Source: Haemophilus parahaemolyticus
Lineage (GTDB): Bacteria > Pseudomonadota > Gammaproteobacteria > Enterobacterales > Pasteurellaceae
Reading direction: 5' to 3'
Length of the DNA: 11,294 nt
Assembly (NCBI RefSeq): GCF_018373095.1
Contig: NZ_JAHAHT010000056.1
Span: 1-11,294 of the forward strand
Shown piece by piece: positions 5,696 to 11,294 of this stretch. Below the pieces are notes generated by a model, which worked only from the letters and a program-made list of their open reading frames with translations, searched no databases and was not told the origin of the DNA. Made by a program: the position numbers and the translations under genes. Within the stretch, counting starts at the first letter, position 1, and each line of letters opens with the position of its first letter.

Positions 5696-8296
5696 ATGGG
5701 TAAATCATTAGTTATTGTTGAGTCACCAGCTAAAGCGAAAACAATCAATAAATACTTAGGTAGTGACTATGTGGTGAAATCGAGCGTGGGGCATATTCGG
5801 GATTTGCCAAAAAGTGGCTCAGAAGAGAAAACAGAACGAGCAAAACCAATTTCTACCAAAGGGATGAGCGCCGAAGAAAAAGCCAAAATTAAAGCAGAAA
5901 AAGAACGTAATGCGTTGGTAAAACGAATGGGAATTGACCCTTATCACGGTTGGAAAGCGAATTACCAAATTATGCCTGATAAGCTGAAAGTGGTTTCAGA
6001 ACTAAAAACGTTGGCGAAAAAAGCCGATCATATCTATCTCGCCACCGACTTGGATAGAGAAGGGGAAGCGATTGCCTGGCATTTACGTGAAGTGATTGGC
6101 GGTGATGAAAGCCGTTTTAGCCGTGTGGTATTTAACGAAATCACTAAAAATGCGATTAAAAAAGCATTTGAACATCCAGAGCATTTAAATTTAGATCGTG
6201 TGAATGCCCAACAAACTCGTCGCTTTTTAGACCGTGTGGTAGGCTTTATGGTTTCTCCACTACTTTGGAAAAAAGTGGCACGCGGTTTGTCAGCTGGGCG
6301 TGTACAATCTGTTGCAGTAAAATTATTAGTAGAACGTGAACGTGAGATCAAAGCCTTCCAACCAGAAGAGTTTTGGGAAATTGTGGCGGATACGCAATCA
6401 AATGGCAAAAAACTACCGCTTGATCTGACAAATTATCTCGGCAAAAAATGGCAAGCAAAGAACGAAGCAGAAGCAATGCAAGCGGTTAAAAACTTGCAAC
6501 AATCTGCGTTTATCGTTACCGACATTGAGAAAAAGCCGACCAGCTCAAAAGCAAGCCCGCCATTCATCACTTCAACGCTTCAACAAACGGCAAGCACCCG
6601 TTTGGGCTTTGGCGTGAAGAAAACGATGATGTTGGCTCAACGCTTATATGAAGCGGGCTATATTACCTATATGCGTACTGACTCAACTAATTTGAGCCAA
6701 GATGCGTTGAATATGGCTCGTGGTTATATCGATAAACAATTCGGCTCGCAATATTTACCAGAAAAACCAAATTTCTACTCTAGCCGTGAGAATGCTCAAG
6801 AGGCTCACGAAGCAATTCGCCCATCAGATGTAAATGTCACAATGGCGGATTTATCGGGTATGGAAAAAGATGCTGAACGTTTATATGACTTAATTTGGCG
6901 TCGTTTCTTAGCGTGCCAAATGTTGCCAGCACAATATGATTCAACTAGCTTGACTGTAACAGCTGGCGATTATGAGTTGAAAGCGAAAGGCCGCGTCTTA
7001 CGTTTTGATGGTTGGACGAAAGTGTTACCTGTGCAAGGTAAAACGGCGGAAGACCAGGAGTTACCAAATGTTGCTTTAAATGAAGAATTAGCGTTACAAG
7101 CGGTTAATCCTAGCCAACATTTTACTAAACCGCCTGCACGCTACTCGGAAGCGGCATTAGTGCGTGAATTGGAAAAACGTGGTATTGGTCGTCCTTCAAC
7201 TTATGCGTCGATTATTTCTACTATTCAAGAGCGTGGTTATGTACACGTGGAAAATCGCCGTTTCTATGCAGAGAAAATGGGTGAAATTGTTACCGACCGT
7301 CTAAACGAATCATTTGGCGATTTAATGAATTATGATTTCACTGCGAATATGGAAGAAACGCTCGACAAAATTGCAGAAGGTCGTGAGAATTGGATTGATG
7401 CGTTAAATGCATTTTTCAAAGATTTTTCCGAGCAACTCACTCAAGCAGAATTGGACGAATTACAAGGCGGAATGAAGCCAAACAGCATTGTACCAACTAA
7501 TATTGATTGTCCAACTTGTGGGCGTAAAATGGCAATTCGTACCGCTTCAACAGGTGTATTTTTAGGCTGTACAGGCTACGCATTACCACCAAAAGAGCGC
7601 TGCAAAACCACAATGAATTTAATTCCTGAAGAGGAATTGATTAACATCTTAGACGAAGATTCAGAAACTAAGGCGTTAATGGCACGTAAACGCTGCCCGA
7701 AATGTGATTCAGCGATGGATAGCTACATTATCGATCCAAAACGAAAATTGCACGTGTGCGGGAATAACCCAAATTGTGATGGTTATTTGCTGGAAGAGGG
7801 CACATTCAAAATTAAAGGCTATGATGGTCCTATTGTGGAATGTGATAAATGTGGTGCGGATATGCACTTAAAACTGGGGCGTTTCGGTAAATATATGGGC
7901 TGTACGAACTGCGATAACACCCGCAAAATTCTGAAAAACGGTGAAGTTGCGCCGCCGCGTGAAGAGCCAATCCCATTCCCAGAATTAAGATGTGAAAAAG
8001 CAGATGCCTATTTTGTATTGCGTGATAGTGCGGTTGGGGTGTTTATGTCGGCACATAACTTCCCGAAAGTGCGCGAAAGCCGCCCTGCAAAAGTAAGCGA
8101 ATTAGCCCAATATCGCGACCGCTTACCAGAAAAACTGCAATATTTGGCAGATGCACCGTTAACTGACCCTGAAGGTAATCCAGCGATCATCAGTTTCAGC
8201 CGTAAAGAGAAACGTCAATATGTGACTTCCGAAAAGAACGGCAAGAAAACGAAATGGATTATGGATTATGTTGATGGGAAGTGGGTAGGTCGTTAG
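5696..8296 (+). CDS. topA: DNA topoisomerase I
   Basis: TopA is the type IA topoisomerase that relaxes negative supercoils by cutting one strand through a 5'-phosphotyrosine. The protein has 866 residues (E. coli 865). The TOPRIM domain carries Glu9 (in V-E-S-P-A-K) and the D-L-D-R-E-G metal motif with Asp118, Asp120 and Glu122. The active-site tyrosine is Tyr325 in T-Y-M-R-T-D-S, followed by Arg327. The C-terminus holds three four-cysteine zinc ribbons: 605/608/625/636, 667/670/688/694 and 716/719/736/739; the third has a shorter C-T-N-C pair than E. coli. Zinc-free ribbon repeats follow (about 760-866). The ATG at 5696 is fixed by AGGA at 5685-5688 and the M-G-K-S-L-V-I-V-E-S start. It lies 195 bp after greB, so it probably has its own promoter, and ends at the terminator at 8318-8364. 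Confidence 0.98.
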   Translation: MGKSLVIVESPAKAKTINKYLGSDYVVKSSVGHIRDLPKSGSEEKTERAKPISTKGMSAEEKAKIKAEKERNALVKRMGIDPYHGWKANYQIMPDKLKVVSELKTLAKKADHIYLATDLDREGEAIAWHLREVIGGDESRFSRVVFNEITKNAIKKAFEHPEHLNLDRVNAQQTRRFLDRVVGFMVSPLLWKKVARGLSAGRVQSVAVKLLVEREREIKAFQPEEFWEIVADTQSNGKKLPLDLTNYLGKKWQAKNEAEAMQAVKNLQQSAFIVTDIEKKPTSSKASPPFITSTLQQTASTRLGFGVKKTMMLAQRLYEAGYITYMRTDSTNLSQDALNMARGYIDKQFGSQYLPEKPNFYSSRENAQEAHEAIRPSDVNVTMADLSGMEKDAERLYDLIWRRFLACQMLPAQYDSTSLTVTAGDYELKAKGRVLRFDGWTKVLPVQGKTAEDQELPNVALNEELALQAVNPSQHFTKPPARYSEAALVRELEKRGIGRPSTYASIISTIQERGYVHVENRRFYAEKMGEIVTDRLNESFGDLMNYDFTANMEETLDKIAEGRENWIDALNAFFKDFSEQLTQAELDELQGGMKPNSIVPTNIDCPTCGRKMAIRTASTGVFLGCTGYALPPKERCKTTMNLIPEEELINILDEDSETKALMARKRCPKCDSAMDSYIIDPKRKLHVCGNNPNCDGYLLEEGTFKIKGYDGPIVECDKCGADMHLKLGRFGKYMGCTNCDNTRKILKNGEVAPPREEPIPFPELRCEKADAYFVLRDSAVGVFMSAHNFPKVRESRPAKVSELAQYRDRLPEKLQYLADAPLTDPEGNPAIISFSRKEKRQYVTSEKNGKKTKWIMDYVDGKWVGR
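7096..7104 (+). repeat. DNA uptake signal sequence, exact, in topA
   Basis: Exact ACAAGCGGT read in topA as Leu-Gln-Ala-Val. One-mismatch copies also occur at 6478-6486 in topA and 5212-5220 in greB. Confidence 0.85.
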
Positions 8297-8317
8297 AAAC
8301 AGCTAACACTACATAGA

Positions 8318-8364
8318 AACAAAAAAACCTCGCAATCTAAATGATTTGCGAGGTTTCCTTTTTT
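8318..8364. terminator. Bidirectional intrinsic terminator between topA and msbA
   Basis: AAACCTCGCAA (8325-8335) pairs perfectly over 11 bases with TTGCGAGGTTT (8346-8356) around a 10-nt loop. On the plus strand a T-run at 8359-8364 follows, 22 bp after the topA stop. On the minus strand the A-run at 8321-8327 becomes a T-run, about 25 bp past the msbA stop. One hairpin therefore serves both converging genes. Confidence 0.9.
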
Positions 8365-8380
8365 CAAATGAGTAGCTTAA

Positions 8381-10129
8381 TTACGCCCCAAATTGTAATT
8401 TATGAAGCTGTTTATAAGCACCATCAAGTGCCATTAATTCGCTATGCGAGCCACGTTCGACAATCTTACCTTGATCGACTACCAAGATTTCATCTGCTTT
8501 TTCAATCGTCGATAAACGGTGTGCAATCACAAGCACGGTTTTATCTTTTTGTAGTTCTGCCAAGGCAGATTGAATTGCACGCTCTGATTCGGTATCTAAT
8601 GCAGAAGTTGCTTCATCCAACACCAATACTGGCGAATTACGTAATAAAGCACGAGCAATTGCTAAACGCTGGCGTTGTCCGCCTGATAAACTCGCTCCAT
8701 TTTCGCCGATAACGGTATCTAAACCATCATCTAATTTCTCGATAAATTCCATTGCGTGTGCTACTTTTGCAGCTTGAATAATCTCTTCACGCGAGAATTT
8801 ATCTGTTGCCGCATAGGCAATATTATTAGCAATCGTGTCATTAAACAGATGCACTTGTTGCGAGACAATCGAACATTGTTCACGTAAATTCGCTAGCGTG
8901 TAATCTTGAACATTTACCCCATCAAGCAAAATCTCGCCCGAATCAATGTTATAAAACCGAGTTAAGAGGTTGGCAATGGTTGATTTACCCGAGCCAGAAC
9001 GCCCAACTAACGCTACAGTTTTACCTTTAGGAATGCTAAATGAAACCTGATTTAATGCTGGGTTCTCTTTGCCTTCATAAGTGAAAGAGACATTTTTAAA
9101 CTCAATATTGCCTTTAGCACGCTTAATTTCAATCTTGCCTTTATCTTCTTCTATCGGTAAATCTAAAAATTCAAATAAGGTTTGACACGCAGCCATTCCG
9201 CGTTGGAACTGCGAATTAACATTAGTAAGTGATTTCAGCGGACGCAACATTGCCATCATTGAAGAGAATACCACTGTGAATGAACCTGCAGTTAAATCCT
9301 CAATATCCAAGCCTTTTACCGTCGAAAGATAGAGCACCGCCGATAAAGCAAAAGAGGCAATAAGCTGCACTAAACCATCAGAAATCCCATCGGCAGAGAT
9401 CACTTTCATTCCTTTCAAACGCATATCGTTACTTACGCGTTCAAAACGTTCTTTTTCGACCTGCTGACCACCGAAAGAGATGACTTCTTTGTGCCCTTTG
9501 AGCATCTGTTCTGTTGTTACGGTCAAATCACCCATCGAGCTTTGAATATTACGGCTTAATTGACGAAAACGGCGAGAAACAATAGCAATTAACATACCAA
9601 TAATTGGTGCAAGCACGAAAAGTACAACCGAAAGTTGCCAGCTAGTATAGATCATCACCACAAAGAGTGAGATCAAATAAACGCCTTCACGCACAATCGT
9701 AACCAATACGTGTGAAGACGAATTCGCTACCATCTCAGTATCGTAAGTAACACGTGAAAGTGAGCGACCAACAGGATTTTGGTCAAAATAGCTCACAGGC
9801 ATATACATCAAATGCTGGAAAATATCGCGGCGGAATGTCATCACCACTTTGCCTGACACCCAAGCCAAGCAATAACTCGCAAGATAGTTTGTGATACCAC
9901 GCACAAGTATGAATAGCACCACTAACACTGCCATCAATTTTAAAAAGCCGTGATCTGCTTGACCAAAGCCCTCATCCAGTAACGGTTTAAGTAGATAAAT
10001 CAGCCCTGAATCGACCAAAGCATTGAGTACCAATGCTACAGCTCCGACAATTAAGCCCCATTTATATTGGCTAATGGTTGGAAACAAACGCTTAAACGTC
10101 TTAAATGTTGAAAGATCTTTTTCTTGCAT
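8381..10129 (-). CDS. msbA: Lipid A export ABC transporter (flippase) MsbA
   Basis: MsbA is a homodimeric inner-membrane transporter that flips core-lipid A from the cytoplasmic to the periplasmic leaflet using ATP. At 582 residues it has the same length as E. coli MsbA. The membrane domain (about 20-325) contains six predicted helices, for example near 24-45, 63-85, 143-162 and 165-185. The ATPase domain carries Walker A G-R-S-G-S-G-K-S at 376-383, the Q-loop Gln424/425, the signature L-S-G-G-Q at 481-485, Walker B ending in Asp505-Glu506, and the switch His537. These positions equal those of E. coli. The start at 10129 follows an AGAGAA ribosome site and a promoter at 10161-10189. It is convergent with topA and stops just before the shared terminator, so lpxK, its usual downstream partner, is not co-transcribed here. 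A related multidrug exporter is unlikely given the match. Confidence 0.97.
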   Translation of the reverse strand: MQEKDLSTFKTFKRLFPTISQYKWGLIVGAVALVLNALVDSGLIYLLKPLLDEGFGQADHGFLKLMAVLVVLFILVRGITNYLASYCLAWVSGKVVMTFRRDIFQHLMYMPVSYFDQNPVGRSLSRVTYDTEMVANSSSHVLVTIVREGVYLISLFVVMIYTSWQLSVVLFVLAPIIGMLIAIVSRRFRQLSRNIQSSMGDLTVTTEQMLKGHKEVISFGGQQVEKERFERVSNDMRLKGMKVISADGISDGLVQLIASFALSAVLYLSTVKGLDIEDLTAGSFTVVFSSMMAMLRPLKSLTNVNSQFQRGMAACQTLFEFLDLPIEEDKGKIEIKRAKGNIEFKNVSFTYEGKENPALNQVSFSIPKGKTVALVGRSGSGKSTIANLLTRFYNIDSGEILLDGVNVQDYTLANLREQCSIVSQQVHLFNDTIANNIAYAATDKFSREEIIQAAKVAHAMEFIEKLDDGLDTVIGENGASLSGGQRQRLAIARALLRNSPVLVLDEATSALDTESERAIQSALAELQKDKTVLVIAHRLSTIEKADEILVVDQGKIVERGSHSELMALDGAYKQLHKLQFGA

Positions 10130-10160
10130 AATTCTCTATTTAGTAAGGAAAATCGGGTGT

Positions 10161-10189
10161 ATTGTACTCTGAATTTGAGTTTTCACCAA
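10161..10189 (-). promoter_or_regulatory. Putative sigma-70 promoter of msbA
   Basis: On the minus strand TACAAT (10166-10161) matches five of six -10 bases. TTGGTG (10189-10184) lies exactly 17 bases upstream and matches three of six -35 bases. Transcription would start near 10154, giving a leader of about 25 nt. Confidence 0.45.
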
Positions 10190-10258
10190 ACTGACCCGTT
10201 TTAGCCTTGATTGAATACAATATTTCTGTCTTATAAAGAACCACTTAACTGATATTCT

Positions 10259-10277
10259 GCCTTGCTCTTTTCAAGGC
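10259..10277. repeat. Short inverted repeat at the dxs remnant junction
   Basis: GCCTTG (10259-10264) pairs with CAAGGC (10272-10277) over a 7-nt loop. The right arm begins exactly where DXS similarity begins. No T-run follows on either strand, so it is not a terminator. Confidence 0.3.
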
Positions 10278-10451
10278 GGTGCAGGCAATGCGGTAAATAA
10301 ATATTTGCAATCGTTCAACAAAATTAAACCGCTTGCAATGCTCGGTATTCCAGATCATTTCATCCCACAAGCAACACAACCAGAAGCTTATGCAGAAATT
10401 GGGTTAAATGCGGAAGGGATTGAACAGAAAATTCAGGCATTGTTGAGATAA
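10272..10451 (+). pseudogene. dxs: 3' remnant of 1-deoxy-D-xylulose-5-phosphate synthase gene
   Basis: Sixty codons (59 residues plus TAA) match the extreme C-terminus of DXS, the first enzyme of the MEP isoprenoid pathway. The recognisable parts are G-G-A-G-N-A-V at the start, then L-G-I-P-D-H-F-I-P-Q in the middle and E-I-G-L-N-A-E-G-I-E near the end, as in the transketolase C-terminal domain of DXS. A full DXS has about 620 residues, so over 90 percent is missing. The DXS-like frame stops resembling the family just left of 10272. It stays open only to 10215, where a TGA at 10212-10214 closes it, and has no ATG before the internal methionine. Codons look normal, and the stop is followed 7 bp later by a terminator, as at the end of a complete gene. 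It has no catalytic part and should not be functional. An intact dxs is expected elsewhere because the pathway is essential. Confidence 0.85.
10328..10336 (-). repeat. One-mismatch uptake signal within the dxs remnant
   Basis: ACCGCTTGC, i.e. GCAAGCGGT on the minus strand, eight of nine bases of the uptake core. The same variant occurs at 214-222 in the small broken gene. Confidence 0.5.
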
Positions 10452-10458
10452 ACTCCAT

Positions 10459-10498
10459 AAAAAACGGCTTAATAGTTTAAATATTAAGCCGTTTTTTT
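10459..10498. terminator. Bidirectional intrinsic terminator between dxs remnant and hel
   Basis: A 16-bp perfect stem (10459-10474 with 10482-10497) encloses a 7-nt loop, with core ACGGCTTAATA. A T-run at 10492-10498 closes it on the plus strand, and the A-run at 10459-10464 becomes a T-run on the minus strand, downstream of the hel stop at 10517. It probably came with the dxs end and now serves hel. Confidence 0.9.
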
Positions 10499-10516
10499 AT
10501 ATTTCACTAGCGGAAA

Positions 10517-11294
10517 CTACTTACCATCCCAAGCCTGGATTGCATCTAAGCGAGCTTTGATTTTGCTTTGAGCATCGCCTTTAAAATAGCCTTTGGCTAA
10601 ACCACCTTCCCAGCCACCGTAGTTAGGGTTAGGTAATACGATGTAAGTTTTACCAAATTTTTCTTGGTTTTCTTTTACAAATGCACTGCGTTCTGCATTT
10701 AATTTACCGTACACTGTATCACCAAAGTCATCTAAGTTATCGCCTACATAAAGGACGATTTCATAGCCTTGTTTTTCAATTTCCGCAAAACGAGCAGCTT
10801 TCGCTGATTTATCTTTTTTCAAGTAAAGCACTGACTCGTCCACACCTTCAAAGCCTAAACGTTTCATATCGTCAATTGTTCCTGCTTTTTCGGAGCTATC
10901 TTTACGGTTGGTTACATAGAACATTTTACCTTTATGTGAATTAACGTAGTTGTTAAATTCCACCGCACCAGGAACTGCACGAGATTGTCTAGCATCAACC
11001 CAGCGTGTCCAATCTTTACCATCAAAACCTTTATTATTTTGAACTTGCCAGCCAGCGTATGGGCTGTTGTCTAGCATCGTTTCGTCTAAATCTACTACCA
11101 CCGCTTTTTTCTTGCCTTTAGCTACTTTCGCGTGATCAAAGGCAGTTTTAGCCGTGTTATAAGCTTGGTAGGCAAGCGCTTTATATTCGCCCGAATCTTG
11201 CATCCAGTTAATGCCCATTACTGCTTGTTGTTGCAATTGAGCTTCCGCGTGTGCTTTTGCATCCATTTGATTATGTGCACAACCTGTTAAGACT
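10517..11294 (-). CDS. hel: Lipoprotein e(P4), class C acid phosphatase (5' end beyond window)
   Basis: e(P4) is an outer-membrane lipoprotein phosphatase. In Haemophilus relatives it dephosphorylates NMN to nicotinamide riboside for NAD supply, and it has also been linked to haem uptake. The visible part has 258 residues. The frame stays open to the right edge and shows the lipobox V-L-T-G-C (Cys codon at 11281-11279), so the methionine codon at 11266 is inside the mature protein and is not the start; roughly 15-18 signal-peptide residues are missing. The mature chain begins at that Cys. The DDDD phosphatase motifs are present: V-V-D-L-D-E-T about 56 residues after Met11266 and G-D-N-L-D-D about 115 residues later. 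The protein ends N-P-N-Y-G-G-W-E-G-G...A-W-D-G-K, as in known e(P4). The gene is transcribed from outside the window and ends at the terminator at 10459-10498. Confidence 0.95.
   Translation of the reverse strand, partial: VLTGCAHNQMDAKAHAEAQLQQQAVMGINWMQDSGEYKALAYQAYNTAKTAFDHAKVAKGKKKAVVVDLDETMLDNSPYAGWQVQNNKGFDGKDWTRWVDARQSRAVPGAVEFNNYVNSHKGKMFYVTNRKDSSEKAGTIDDMKRLGFEGVDESVLYLKKDKSAKAARFAEIEKQGYEIVLYVGDNLDDFGDTVYGKLNAERSAFVKENQEKFGKTYIVLPNPNYGGWEGGLAKGYFKGDAQSKIKARLDAIQAWDGK

Noticed and set aside
6034..6408. Minus-strand open frame inside topA
   Set aside because: It lies antisense to the conserved TOPRIM region and its sequence is explained by topA codon use.
8341..8712. Plus-strand open frame overlapping the end of msbA
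   Set aside because: It is the reverse complement of the conserved ATPase-domain coding sequence, has no ribosome site and starts inside the terminator.
10681..10944. Plus-strand open frame inside hel
   Set aside because: It is antisense to well-conserved phosphatase codons and has no ribosome site or recognisable product.
11264..11266. ATG at 11266 as the start of the acid phosphatase gene
   Set aside because: The same frame continues upstream through a lipobox ending in Gly-Cys to the window edge, so this Met is in the mature protein.
1..11294. CRISPR array, prophage, insertion sequence, tRNA or rRNA
   Set aside because: No regularly spaced repeats, transposase or integrase genes, terminal inverted repeats or cloverleaf sequences were seen; the only recurring short motif is the uptake signal.

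Overview
The window looks like ordinary chromosomal DNA from a member of the Pasteurellaceae. Its proteins resemble gamma-proteobacterial housekeeping enzymes so closely that active-site numbering often matches E. coli exactly. An outer-membrane lipoprotein e(P4) gene typical of Haemophilus, Actinobacillus and Mannheimia is present. The 9-mer ACAAGCGGT occurs six times exactly (both orientations counted) and several more times with one mismatch; this is the uptake signal of the Actinobacillus pleuropneumoniae / Mannheimia / ducreyi branch, not the H. influenzae form AAGTGCGGT. The species cannot be fixed from the sequence alone.

Layout. Positions 1-777 are gene-poor. They hold an FNR-like palindrome, a hairpin that may be a terminator, a small unrecognised minus-strand gene (446 down to 150) apparently broken by an in-frame TAA at 270-272, and a 331-bp spacer. 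From 778 to 8296 five genes run on the plus strand: uvrC (nucleotide excision repair), menC (menaquinone synthesis), pepB (aminopeptidase B), greB (transcript cleavage factor; 8 bp after pepB, so surely co-transcribed) and topA (topoisomerase I). A strong bidirectional terminator at 8318-8364 separates topA from the convergent minus-strand msbA (lipid A flippase, 10129-8381). Between msbA and the last gene lies a 387-bp gap with the msbA promoter, a 60-codon plus-strand remnant of the 3' end of dxs (DXP synthase), and a second bidirectional terminator. The right edge is the minus-strand lipoprotein e(P4) acid phosphatase gene (hel), cut off just inside its signal peptide.

The genes do not form one pathway. 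uvrC and topA are DNA maintenance, greB acts on RNA polymerase, menC serves anaerobic respiration, msbA builds the outer membrane and hel supports nucleotide/NAD precursor use. I found no CRISPR array, prophage, toxin-antitoxin pair, insertion sequence, tRNA or rRNA, and no previously undescribed system. The points most worth a second look are the orphan dxs tail, the interrupted small gene, and msbA standing apart from lpxK.
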